Below, piece by piece: positions 35,443 to 47,168 of a DNA stretch of 64,000 nt (the first letter of the stretch is position 1; every line of letters begins with the position of its first letter). The notes beneath the pieces were generated by a model. The model had not been told where the DNA came from and ran no database searches. It saw only the letters and a list, made by a program, of their open reading frames with translations. The stretch spans positions 122,670,771 to 122,734,770 of the forward strand of contig NC_035436.2 in NCBI RefSeq assembly GCF_002127325.2, written 5' to 3'. Origin of the DNA: Helianthus annuus. Taxonomy: Eukaryota > Streptophyta > Magnoliopsida > Asterales > Asteraceae. Both the position numbers and the translations under genes were made by a program.

Positions 35443-37525
35443 TTGAATGATAAATTTGGTAGAAAATAAGTAAGGTGGAATAGTCGTGATTGTTAATGAC
35501 TAATCTAACCACCTTGTAAATGATGACGATAGTTTGATGCTTAACGAGCTAGGTGGAGGCTTGGGAAAGAAGCAGGTCAATTGGATTGAGTACGCGGAAA
35601 AGTGCATAATCAGATGCAAGGTAAGTAAAGCTTACGCCCCTTTATATTATTTACAAAATACTTATTTGCAAGTATTGAATATGAATTCTATTAAGTGATT
35701 GGAATATGATGTTCCGACACGAATTAGCGCGAGTCGGAATAAGGAAAAATGGTAAAGAATCCATAAATTTTTGGTAGAAAGGGTAGAATGGTAAATTATC
35801 ATGGGATGATGGACAAATAAGAAATTTTGAAATATTACGTTATGGTGAAAACCGTGACGGGTAAAAGTGGTAAAATCAGTAATCCGGACACGGGTGAACG
35901 GATGGGAAATGAAATTCAAATGGTTACCATATGGTGTAAGCCATAATGGGTCAAACAAACAAGAAAAACAGTTTTCAAGTAAAACAAGTTCGAAGGAAAA
36001 ACCGGGATAGGTTTAAGGGGTGAAATGGTAATTAACTACCAACTCATATGAATAAATGGTCATTTAGACTAAACGGGTCAAATGGTGTTAACACCATTTG
36101 ACAATAACATCTGATAATCGCTTGTTGAGTTTTGTGTTCACAGGAATTAACATAAGGCTCGCGCTACTATTAGCTAATGATTAATAGTGAAAGATATTTT
36201 TACGGGTCGATATAATGACCCGAGCCAGGTACACATAAATAGATCTATAGTTGAAAGTGATATTCTGGTCAAATAATTAGCGAAAGTCCTTTGTCGTAAA
36301 ATGAGGGACTAAAATTGACCAAAAAGCCCTTAATGGGTAAACTGGGTAAACGACCCTTAGAGGTTGTTTAGGAACTTGTGTTGTGAATATGTAACCCTTA
36401 GATACGTATAAGAGTTATAGGCAAAATCTTTTGTGAGTCAAATGCCTAAAAAGAGGTCATTAGCGTAAAGTGACTAAACGAAGGGTAAATTTGGGATTTC
36501 GGGTTTTCTTAAGTTAAATCCACCACAAAAATAGTTGTGGTGGAAAATAAGTAGGTATTTAAATTTGGAAATGCGAGGTGTGAAAAGAGAAGAGCGGATT
36601 TGATGCTTAGATGCACAAAAATCCTCTAAACGGGTCAAAACGGATTATGCGCATAACTTAGATATTGGTCGCGTAATTCACAAAAGTCATGAATCCGAAA
36701 TAAAAATTTTGAGTTAAATACCTTGGTATATGATTTATGATTAACTAGAAACAAGTTTGGTGGTTTTAACTACAAACGGGTCAAAATGTTGATTTTGAAT
36801 AATAAGCCGAATGCTTAAAAATCCAGAATTTTATTAGTTTGAATGTCTGATTTAAACTCCATACGATGGAGAATCAAATTTCGAGCATATAGGAAAAAGA
36901 ATCAGGTAAAACGGATAAGTAGATAAAAAGTTATGACACTTTAAAGATCATTTTATGATTAAAACGATAGCTGGGAAAAATGCAGGTTTCAGCAACAAAA
37001 CTGCTGGAAAATCATCTCCCTTGCGGCAAACGACAGGGAGTAGTAATCCTGGCGCGACACGTGAGGGCGCTTGTGGCACGCGAAAGATCAAGAGGAGCCT
37101 GTCGCGTGGCGCGACAGACTTAATTCCGAAATTTTGTTTTGTTTTTGATTGTTCGATACTAGAACTTGATTATATTATTATTTAAGATATCAAAACTAAC
37201 TTTTAAGTTGGTTTTGATTAAAGGTGAATATCAGGAGTACCGGATGAAGATCAAGCTCAACGTAGAACCGAACACACGAGATTAAAGCTTCCGCATGGCG
37301 TTACGTTGTAACTTTTAGACGACGAACTCAATTACATTATGTTCTATTTTTAAACTGTAAAAGTTTTAGTAAACCCGTATATCATATTACCAATCATGAT
37401 GTAGCGTTTTTAAAATTTAGTAAAGTTTTAATTAACTGGTATTTTCAATTTATATGTAATCGCAATTACATGTTTAGTTTTCGTAATTTATTCGAAAACC
37501 GTAAAATAATAGCAAGGGTGTTACA
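35443..37525 (+). repeat. long LTR (TGTAACACCCC), right part
   Basis: Continues the LTR interrupted by the copia element and ends GCAAGGGTGTTACA at 37525. The whole LTR without the insert is about 3.3 kb. The five bases on each side (TCACA and ATTGG) do not match, so it is not a clean solo LTR. No gene; only short chance frames such as a GC-richer patch at 37020-37120. Confidence 0.65.
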
Positions 37526-38345
37526 ATTGGACTTAAACTATAATATATACTATATAATACATATATAATATTTAAGTAACCAAACTTTTGATGATAGCCT
37601 AGTGGTTATTTGTCAAAGTGTTAAGTTACATCATCCAAAACCATGATATTTGTTACGCTTCTAATGGGCATCTTGACCCATGAAAACATTCAAACTCTTT
37701 TGAGTTTCATAGTGTCAAAGACAAGTATTATGTGATAGATGATTACTTTCTCATATGTCTATTTGCATGTACGTTTAAACTCCGAATCTTTAATCCTCCG
37801 TTAAACTTCCAATACTCATACACCTACGTTTCTTCGTGTAGAAGGACTTGGTGCTCCATTCTAATCAACCAACCAAACACTCGTGGAATTATCAAGTGGA
37901 AAACTTGCAAAACCGTGAGTATACCCGATCCCATTTTACTTTTCACACTTTTGGTGCAACATGTATGTTATACAAATCACGCAACACTTAAACTATTTTA
38001 ACCTTTATCCATGCTTAACATGAAACTATATGATGCTTGTTAGACTTGTATGCTATGTGAACTTTTTGTGTCGATATATGCTCATTAACTTTGCTAGCCT
38101 ACCTTAACAATTATAGTGCTATAGGATTAATGCACCGCCCATTATTCTTGGGGTATTGTTAAGTTAAGCATGTTAACCTCCCGTTATTATTTGGGATATG
38201 CAAAATTAACGCGTTGTATATTTGGGTTTGAACATATAGTACACCGTTTCAGCATATTAGTAACTTGCATATTGTGATTCATGTTGATATGAGCAGTTAA
38301 ACATTTTTATTCTACATTATGCTACGTATGAAAACTTGTATACTC
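37526..38345 (+). repeat. LTR-like relic
   Basis: No gene. It shares with 53330-53390 the order GTGAGTATAC, GACCC/GATCCC, CATTTT(A/C)TTTT, CAC and TTTTGG, followed by T-rich DNA with short repeated phrases. I infer an old LTR of the group seen at 51007-53928. No ends or target duplication found. Confidence 0.45.
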
Positions 38346-38365
38346 GTCAACTTTTTGTTAATCAA

Positions 38366-39275
38366 TCAATTAATCACTAGTCTGGCCTAGTCGGACCTTG
38401 TCGGATCTAGTTGGCTAGCCAAAAATCGGCGATTCCGGCCAGATTCCGGCAAAAAAACTGTATATTCCGGCCAAAACCTCTAAATTTCGGCCAGTTTCCA
38501 ACCAAACCATGTGAATTCCAATACTTAAAAAATGAGTTGAATAAAAATTAGAACCGAGCTACTTAAAATATTTACCTATAAAAATGTGTATATGTATACA
38601 TAAAACTAAAAATTACATATAAAAAACTCGATTATATTAATGTCGATTAGTGCTCTGTAGCTAATATAACTTCCCATCAGTTGCATTAAAATAGTAAATC
38701 ACTGTAGATCTGTTTAATTAATGTTTATATATAATCAATCAATCAATTGTTGTTGGGTGTTTAGTAATGTTGGAACTAGCTGATATTGATTTATTTAACA
38801 ACGCATACTGCTTTATCATCAAAGTTCAGAAATACATATTGGTGTTGTGATCTTGATGGGTCATGATACAAAAGTAGTGTTGTAAAAATCGCGATTAGAC
38901 GGCAACTAATCGGTAATTAATCGCTAGTTGTCTAGTAATTGAGTGATTTTTCGTTAATCAGTCTATTAGTCGCTAGTCGGGCCTAGCCGGCCAGCCAAAA
39001 ATCGGGAATTCCAGCCAGATTCCGGCAAAAAACCTGTATATTCCGACCAAAACCTCTAAATTCCGGGCACTTTCCAACCAAACCATGTGAATTCCAACAA
39101 TTGTTAAAACCTAGCTACTTAAAATATTTACCTATAAAAATATATATATGTATACATAAAACTGAAAATTACATATAAAAAACCCGATCCGATTAATCTT
39201 GATTAATCCCAAGTAATCCCGAGTAGTCGCTAGTCCCCATCTCACCGGCCGACTAGCGACTAGCGAGTTCTACAG
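38366..39275. repeat. two copies of a dispersed repeat
   Basis: About 290 bases at 38366-38655 recur in the same orientation at 38945-39215: CTAGCC..GGCCAGCCAAAAATCGG, CCAGATTCCGGCAAAAAA, CTGTATATTCCG, CCAACCAAACCATGTGAATT and TATGTATACATAAAACT. The second copy lies within about 38878-39275, whose ends (GTAAAAATCGCGATTAGACGGC and the reverse of GACTAGCGACTAGCGAGTTCTAC) look like imperfect terminal inverted repeats, as in a MITE. The intervening sequence has no gene. Confidence 0.6.
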
Positions 39276-39325
39276 AAGCACCTTCCAAAAGAAGAATGGA
39301 TGGATATCATATATCTCATGTTTCT

Positions 39326-39625
39326 GTTTTATTTTTTGAACGGCCAACAGAATCAATCCCGAGCACTCTCAGGACACCCACTGGACAGAGTACTCCAAGA
39401 GTAACCCGAGTCCACCACCAAATCAGGGGAAAACCCGGTAACCCATCCGCCCGTACGCACGACAGTGAAATTACCGGTAAAACCCGTTTGCCTTAAGGAT
39501 CCAACCCAGGTTTCCCTGGGTCTCTCCTATCGTTGTCTACCAGTGCCTCACTTTGCACCAAGTGAGAGTTGAACCTGCATCTCTCAAGAGAAATGCAAGC
39601 CTTCCACCACTTGATCCATTGGCTC
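39326..39625 (-). mobile_element. tRNA-derived SINE
   Basis: The flanks carry a 14-bp direct repeat, TATCTCATGTTTCT (39312-39325 and 39626-39639). Read on the minus strand, an A-box-like TGGATCAAGTGG (39618-39607) and a B box GGTTCAACTCT (39575-39565) lie about 31 bases apart, as in a tRNA gene. The unit ends in an A-rich tail (T-rich at 39327-39337 on the plus strand). Variable-length target duplication, internal RNA polymerase III boxes and an A tail together define a SINE, copied by LINE machinery. The family is not assigned. Confidence 0.8.
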
Positions 39626-39990
39626 TATCTCATGTTTCTAATGGTGTTTTCTGGTCAGTCGTGGTTTTTACACCACTGCACTTGAAGGCTTCATCAGAGG
39701 TTGTAAACGAACCAATACGAAAAGTTACCAAGCGAGTGTGTTCTATACTCATTCTATCCAATTGTTTATTTGATTACATCTAACAAACAGTAATTCTTCG
39801 ATTAGTTATCAATAAGAAAAGTTACACATAAATATCAAGAGCTTAAGTTTACTAAACCCTTTTCCTTTTATTTAACAAACTACTTCAAAATATATAACAG
39901 TCGATTAGCATATTTCATCAAAGAACGAGAGACGATTCCTAAAGGCAGAGAGAGACCACTAAAGAACAAACAAACTTAACACGGTTTATA

Positions 39991-42989
39991 TCAACTTCTT
40001 AAGGATGTTTGAACAGTTAATATGAAGACAAAGAAAAGAGATGTATACAACAGTAGTACATGCAATTTTCCAGCTAACCTGCAGTGGCTAACGATAGCAG
40101 TAGTACCATTATGTCTAAAAGTTACAGAAACAAAAGCAGGATTATTTCCTGCGTCCCATGACATGGCGGGAACAACTATCTCCCGGGTCCCATCTGGATG
40201 AACACGATCCGAAAATGTTTGTGTGTGAGCGCTGAAAATCATCCTGCAGATAGAATAATCATACATTTTCCAAACTAGTCAGGAAAATAACACTTACTGG
40301 ATGTCTTTATTACATCAGAATGCAACTTATTTCAACTATCTATGCAAGGTTGTAATCGAGCCGAGCCAAGTTAGGCTCGAGCTTGAACTCAAACTTAAAC
40401 AAGCTAACTCGGCACGGCTCATTTATTTTATCGAGCAGAAAAGTTGAGCTCGAGCGAGCTCGAGTCCAATCGAGCCGGCTCGTTGATTTTTTTCATTTTC
40501 ATTTTCTTACAAAGAACCAATAACATAAAATACAAAAAAAAAAGTTAGTATAGGCTTATGTGTTATTAATGTTTTTTCTAATATATTAAAGACAGAAAGG
40601 CATATTAAAAATATATATGTATTATTTTGGATTTTTTTTCAATATTTTTATATGGTAGTTAATTAAATAAACTTAGAATGTAAATACATTAACACCCTCT
40701 CGCATACTTTAAATTTTGATACATTTAAAACTATATTAATATATATAAAATAAAATAATATTAAAACGAGCTCATGAGCCGAGCCAGGCCTAGCTTGAGC
40801 TCGGCCTGTTTACAAATCGGGCCGAGCCGACTCGTTACTTTACATTCGAGCCGATTTCGAGCTGAGCTTTCAGGAGCTTTTTTGAGCGAGCCGCGAGTTT
40901 TTTAAACACCCCTATTTTTATGTCACTGCATGCAAGAAAGAAAAAAAATCTTCCATTGTATATACGTAACTTTCTATAGCAGGTAAAATGGTGATGTGAC
41001 TGTCAAAATCGCATGCATATCACATACAATGGAAGAACAAAAAAATTAATATTATATGAAGTAAGAACAAAAATTATTACCTGGGCCTAAGAGCATGGAA
41101 TATATACTCTGTTGCATTTAATGGAAGCGTTTGTGATAACTTATATGGTCCATCCCCAACCGGTTGCCTATGAAAGTTCAAATTATATTAGATATAACAT
41201 CACAATTGTTACCATATCACAATGTGCAAATATCCAACCCATAATGCACATAGCCCGTAACAAAAACGAGCTAAATGCATAACAAGTCAACTAACTTTTG
41301 TCCGAATCTATCCTAACTAACCAACTTCTTTTAACCTAGAGAAAACCATCATAGTTTCAACTTTCAAAAAAGAGTTTTTGGAGGTATAAGGTATTTACCT
41401 AAAAGATTGGACCAAAGTTGGTTTACCATTTTATATAATTAGCCCCATTTTTATAAATATATAGCACTACCTTTTCTTCAACAGTTCTGCTCTATCCTGC
41501 ATGCTTCCATAACCTTCTACCTGAACATCCTTCGTTGTTTGATGTAATGGAAAGTGAAGCAACAGCACAGGGCCCGATCCAGATAACATCGTGTTTTCTA
41601 TCCAATTAAACTCATATTTAGGAATCTTGATTCCAGAAGACTCTTTCATCACATCTGTCACCTGTTCATTTTCTGTTTGCAACTCTATACGTTCTCTTTC
41701 CAGTGCTCTTTCAACACTGAACCGTAAATCATTGTTTCCACATAGTAACGCCACAGAATTAAGCGAAACAAAGTTAACATTTCCGATGTCAAAAGCACCA
41801 CAACCGGAAGGATCCAGTCCTGGAAAGCTTCTACTTATCTTATTAGCGGATAATTCATTCAACCTACTGCATTCTCCGATGTCTCTATCTCCGGGAACAA
41901 CATGATAAGGCAGATCAAGAAACGGGCCCAATAAGCTGTGAAACTCTTGTACCACATATGACCATTTTCTTTTACTCAATTCTGATCCTTGAGAAGATAA
42001 GTCTCCTAATACAATCAGCATATCAGGCTTCAACAAGTCAAATGATTTCTGGTTGAAATATTAACATGTGAAGGATCAGATTATGAAGCTTTAATGTCAG
42101 AATCCTTCAAAGGAAAACATCATTTTTATTAGAACATAGCAAGATCAACAACTGAACACCACCCATAAACAAGCTAATCAGATCAAAGACCAAAAGAGTA
42201 CCAATTTTTTTTATCAAACTATTATAAATATTGATACAAGCATTTAATCAAATACTTGGTGTGCAATTCTACAAACAACGTACTCTGAAGAATCTTGAAA
42301 AGTAGTAGTCAATATAACAACCATAAGTAACTAATCAAGTTCAAAAACCAAAAGGGTACCAATTATTGTATCAAACTATTATAAACATTGATACAAGCAT
42401 TAAATCAAACACTTGGTGTGCAACTCAACAAACATCGTACTCTGAAGAATTCTGAAAAGTAGTAGTCAATATAACAACCATAACTAACTAATCAAGTTCA
42501 AAAAACAAAAGGGTACACAATTTTTTTATCCAACTATTACAAAAATTGACAGTGGCATTTAATCAAACACTTGGTGTACAATTCAACAAACAACGTACTC
42601 TGAATACCCTTGAAAAGTAGAAGTCAATATAAGATCAATAATCAACTAATCAAGTTCAAAACCCAAAAGGGTACCAATTACTTTTATCAAACTATTATAA
42701 ACACTGATACAAGCATTAATCAAACACTTGGTGTGCAAGTTAACAAATAACGTACTTTAAAGAATCTTGAAAAGTAGAAGTCTTTGAAGTGTAGATCCCA
42801 GTACCGGGATCCAGAATCACGACCCGATAACATTAAATCAGCAACCATCATAACCTTGAGGTCATCTCCGACGTTTGGGTGGTGGATTTGTTGACCAGGA
42901 AGGAGGGTGCAGGAGGGGGTGGGGAGCCAATTTTCGTAGAACATGTAGAGGAAGATGAAGAGGGAGAGAAGAAGACGCTTCAGAATCAT
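39991..42989 (-). CDS. PGAP5/Cdc1-like membrane metallophosphoesterase, four exons
   Basis: The exons on the minus strand are 42989-42756, 42048-41471, 41167-41081 and 40243-39991, each with GT-AG borders. They join to 1152 bases, 383 residues. The ATG at 42989 follows an in-frame TTG and is the first methionine. Residues 4-18 form a signal anchor and about 361-377 a C-terminal membrane helix. The body reads as a calcineurin-like phosphoesterase (VADLMLSG, LKPDMLIVLGDLSSQG, YHVVPGDRDIGE, SAHTQTF). In animals and fungi this family (MPPE1/PGAP5, Cdc1, Ted1) edits GPI-anchor glycans in the ER and Golgi. The usual GNH(D/E) reads GDRD here and GHTH reads AHTQ, so metal binding may be changed. Intron 1 holds a tandem repeat that copies the exon-1 end. 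Family call firm; activity uncertain. Confidence 0.88.
40341..40915. repeat. repeat in intron 3 of the phosphoesterase gene
   Basis: GC-rich ends full of GAGCTCGAGC and GAGCCGAGCC words frame an AT-rich centre. The ends are roughly inverted (TCGAGCCGAGCC at 40358; GAGCCGAGCCAGG at 40778 and TTTGAGCGAGCCGCGAG at 40882). ATGCAAG occurs on both sides (40342 and 40931). A non-autonomous hAT-type element is possible; I am not sure of the ends. Confidence 0.45.
42185..42790. repeat. 157-bp tandem repeat covering the exon-1 donor
   Basis: Nearly four units with period 157-158. The phrase CGTACT(C/T)T starts at 42279, 42436, 42594 and 42751. Each unit holds GGGTACCAATT, ATCAAACTATTATAAA, ACACTTGGTGT and AAAAGTAG(T/A)AGTC. 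The last unit includes the real end of exon 1 and its donor (42756/42755). The other three are mutated copies of that exon end within intron 1. Confidence 0.85.
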
Positions 42990-43199
42990 CAAGTAGGATA
43001 GTTGAGGGATGGGAAATCTAGGGTTTTGGATGTAAAAGCAGTGATTTCACCATTTTTGGTGGCCTTTTGGTGCCATAATCACATCCGCCGATGACCGGTT
43101 TTCACTTTTCAGTAACTACTGTTTGACAAACAAATCTACCGCTGGTTTCCTTTTATCAGCTTTAACCCGTTGGAATTCGATAGTCACTAGTCATCCTTA

Positions 43200-44710
43200 G
43201 GCCATGCGTACTTATAAAGTCTTTTCAGACGTTATGCGGCACGGCACGTGTTACGCCACATTATGCAAGGGCTTTATAGGTGTTATATCAATAGAGCCCG
43301 TAGTCATAGTGGGCATACCTCATCATTACTCAATTAATTAATTTTCAATTTTTTATATTTTTTAATTAATGTATTTTATTGTAAGTAACATATTTTTACT
43401 CCTTTAATTTGTCAAAATAAAAATAACTAAACTTATTTTTAATTTAAATTAAACTTTAAAACATTAACATCAACATATATAACTAAATTGTAAGAGCATT
43501 CACATCCAACCCACTAAAATCTGTGAGTGGAGTTTTTATAATGTAAAGAGTATAAAAAGTGGTTGTGAGTGGAGGAGAGAGAAAATGTTACTGTTTATCT
43601 GTATATTTGAGGGGACACTCTTCACCCCCTATAATTTTTTAATATATTTTGAAAGTGATTGTGAGTAGAGGAGAGAGAAAAGGTAATTATAAATATATAA
43701 AAGAATATTATTTAATTGAAAAGGAGAGAGAAGTTGTAGTGTTTTTAGTGTAATTTAGAGTGAAAAATTGATGGAGTGGATGTGAATGCTCTAAGATGTG
43801 TTATTTAAAACTAAAACTTTGAAGGATCTTTTTAAAATTAAAAACAAATTCTAAGGGTAATATTTAACACTAAAGCAAACTTAAGGGATTTAAAAGTTAT
43901 AACACATACCTCCTTCCTTCTTCCTTCTTCGATACCTGCAACAATGATAGAAACAGAGCAACAAGCAATTGAATTAAAGTTGAATAAATGCTTTAAATAT
44001 ACAAGAAATTAATAAAGTTGAATTTCCTTAAACCTCTTCATGCCGCTATGGACATGGCGCCACCCACCCATTTGACCCCATAGCGCCGCCCGTCGTAGTG
44101 TTCGGGGCGCTATGGGGCGCGATCGGAGGAAAAAAACCAAACATAACAACCCACTACGGAGGGTCTTATTATTTTCAGTATAGCAACCCAAAAAGAAAAA
44201 CCTAAAAAACAATGTTTGATACAATAAACGAAAAAGAAAAACCGAAAAAAATAAAGTCATGATATGTCTAAAAGAATATTAAACATGTATTACATCAATC
44301 GAAAAACCATATAACGAATGTTGGAAGCTGTTCCGATAATACATATCTTGTAGATATTAGTTTGGTTTGTCATGACACTAGTACAATACTAACACTTGCT
44401 TTAGACTATACGTAGTGGGGCGGTATATACCGCCTTCTCCCTCCATGGCGCCCCATAGCGTCTGCGCACACCAAAACAGGCGGCGCTATGCGGTGCAAAA
44501 TCTTGTTCCCGTTATATGCATAGCGGCGTGAAGGAAGAAATATTCAAAGCCCCACTCACACACATGTATATACATACATATATACAAAGCCCATCCATAT
44601 ATAACCCCACTACACCCTTTTGTGATATAAAGCCCCATAAAGCCCACCTTTACGCGTTTCGTCACTTGTCGCATAGCGCCCCACAAAGGGCTTTATGACT
44701 ACACATGGCC
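43200..44710. mobile_element. PIF/Harbinger-type non-autonomous element
   Basis: The ends are inverted: GGCCATGCGTACTTATAAAG at 43200 against the reverse of CTTTATGACTACACATGGCC ending at 44710. TTA flanks both sides (43197-43199 and 44711-44713). A 3-bp TTA/TAA target duplication with GGCC-type ends is the mark of the PIF/Harbinger group. No transposase is present. It lies about 210 bases upstream of the phosphoesterase start codon. Parts near 44040-44110 and 44410-44500 are GC-rich copies of GGCGCTATG. Confidence 0.75.
43494..43791. mobile_element. Tourist-like MITE inside the Harbinger element
   Basis: 298 bases with perfect 15-bp terminal inverted repeats GAGCATTCACATCCA, and TAA on both sides (43491-43493 and 43792-43794). 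The inside has two copies of a GTGAGTGGAGGAGAGAGAAAA-like phrase. It was inserted after the larger element. Confidence 0.85.
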
Positions 44711-44744
44711 TTAGATTACGATATCAAAAAACATTTTATTCTTA

Positions 44745-46225
44745 GGTTTAATTTCATATATACCCTTACAAACTTGAAAAATTTCTAATATATATCCAAA
44801 CAAAACTAAAAATATCCTATACGGCCTTACAAAATAGTTAAAATATCAAATATACTCAATTTATTAAAAACAATCTAATAAATAATCATTTTACCCTTAT
44901 TTTTGTTAATTTCAAGTTTTCATATAGCTCATCTTTCAACTTCGTATTTTTATATAACACATTTTAAACTTAAATTTATTTTTACCCATTTTTTATATTT
45001 ATTTCTTTATTTTTTTTTTTCATAAACAATAGTATTCTTCATATATAATATTTAAGCTAAATAAATTAAGCTAGAAATGAGTAAATATTATATTTAAAGG
45101 TAAAGGTCATATATGAGATTTCAAAGTTTTAGAGAAATAATGATAAAATTGTCATTTATTAAATTGTGTTTAATGAATTGAGTAAATATGATATTATTCC
45201 ATATATAAATTAGCAAGTTATACGTGTATCATGAGTTGAACATTGTACTTTGGGCATTTTTCAAAAAAAAAAAAACTTGATTTTTTTTTTATTTTTAACC
45301 CAAAGGTTTTTACCTTTTACAATTTTAACCCTACATAATTTGTTTTTTTAACTTTAACCCAAAACTTTTCATTATTTGCAATTTAATTTCACAACTGTTG
45401 TCACTTATAGTTTTCATCTTTCGGAAATTTTCATTTTGCGTATAGTTCTAAATTTTTCGAGTTAATATGACGCAACGTGCATGTGTGGTTCAACGTTTTT
45501 ACCTCTATTTTCCCATGTTTGACAGGTTCGTCGCAACACGCATATCCTAGGTCTAGTCAGTGTTGGTGGTCAATGACGGTTGTATGACATTAGTACTATT
45601 TGACACTGTCTTACACCCCGCCGCAACGCGGGGTGTGCTTTGGGGGGTTTTCAAAGAAAAAATGGTTATACATATGGTTATCGTAACGTTGGCTTTGGGG
45701 GTTTACCAAAAAAAAAAAAAAATTATTTTTCACCCAAAAGTATTTCATAAATTACTTTTATCCCAAACCTATTTGTTTTTTTTACTTTTAACCCAAAACT
45801 TTTTATCTTTTGCAATCTATCCTCATAACTTTTTTTACTTTCAACTTTGGTTCTTTATAGTTTTCATTTTCCGCAAATTATTCGCTTTAGGCTTGGTTCT
45901 AAATTTTGTGACTTAACACATCGCAACGTGCATATTTGGTTTAATGTTTTTACGTTTCGTTCTAAATTTTGCGAGTTAACACGACGCAACGTGCGTGTGT
46001 GGATGAACGTTTTTACATCGTCTATTTTTTTCCCGTTTGACAGGTTTAACATAACGTGAGGGTCCTAGATCGACTTAGTTATAACTAAAGAATCTCCGCC
46101 GCATTGCAGCGGGTCGCAATCCTAGTTTTAACTACTTTGTAAGGGTATATATGATATTTACAATTTTGAAAGTGTATATACAATATTTTGCAAGTTTGTA
46201 AGGGTATATGTAAAATTATGCCTTT
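44745..46225. repeat. inverted-repeat element with Helitron-like end
   Basis: About 100 bases at 44745-44850 recur inverted at 46128-46225 (ATATACCCTTACAAACTTG and CCTTACAAA(A/G)TAGTTAAAA). The inside holds two diverged copies of one block (about 45260-45600 and 45690-46120: ACCCAAAACTTTT, TATAGTTTTCAT, CGCAACGTGCAT, GTTTGACAGGTT). It ends with a GC hairpin at 46096-46113 and CTAG at 46122-46125 followed by T, as in a Helitron 3' end. There is no coding frame. Confidence 0.5.
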
Positions 46226-46636
46226 TTATAATACAACCATTTAAATACATTTATTTTGGAATGACAAAATAAAATTAAACATAATTGTGTATTCAAGGTT
46301 AAAACATATATTTTATCGGTTTGGTGTATGTAAGTTGATTTGCTTGGAGCCGAATGGGGTGGCTTGATGCGTGGTTGAAAACTGATGATTATTTGTAATC
46401 AAGTTTATGTTTTTACATAACTTTTGATTTCGAATGGGCTACTTTTGATTAGAATTGTGTTTCGCAGTTCTAACAGAGTTTAAGGAGCTAATCGGAGGCT
46501 TTATGGAGCATCGGGGAGTGAGAGGATCAACTGGGAACATGAAACAAAGAAAACAGAAAACAATGTTTAGGCTAGCCGTCGGCGTCGCCCCCCATGGGCT
46601 GTCGATGACGCTATCTAGATATGCCCGTCGGGAAAA

Positions 46637-47152
46637 TGTAACATCCGCCAATTTTAGAGCTGTAGGTTGTAACGCCCCTCCCGTATATACGGGTATTGTT
46701 AGGTTTAATCTATTAACTCTATTACCACCCTTTCGAGGGTTAGGCTATGTTAATTGCGTAACTATGGTTTGGACATGTGGATTTCATCGTTACGAGTATG
46801 ACAGTTAATTGAATATCAGTTGTTCACATGGATTAGATTTGATAAACTATTAACTCTACTATGCTATATCAAACCTGTATACTCGCCAGCAATTATTTGT
46901 TGATTGTATTTTAAATGCATACTGCAGGTTGAGGATCCAAGAAAAACAAGAAAAGACTAGGATGGCTTAGAAACCCATCAACTATTTAAATTTCCAAATC
47001 TATGTTATGTATTTGAACTTTTCTATATATTGTATGAAACTTATGATTATCAATGAAATAAACTTTAATTATTGTCACAATTAGTGTTATGATGTCTTTG
47101 AACAGTTTGTACGTCTCATCTCGATGTTTCCGCCATCGGTTGGGGTGTGACA
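46637..47152 (+). repeat. 5' LTR of the non-coding element
   Basis: 516 bases. A palindromic CCCGTATATACGGG lies at about 46679-46692. AATGAAATAAACTT near 47052 could serve as a polyadenylation region. Confidence 0.93.
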
Positions 47153-47155
47153 GAT

Positions 47156-47168
47156 TGGTATCAGAGCC
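47156..47168 (+). other. primer-binding site of the non-coding element
   Basis: TGGTATCAGAGCC three bases after the LTR, complementary to initiator tRNA-Met. Confidence 0.9.

Noticed and set aside
29104..37525. Clean solo LTR with target duplication
   Set aside because: The flanking five bases (TCACA and ATTGG) do not match, so I list it only as an LTR with uncertain history.
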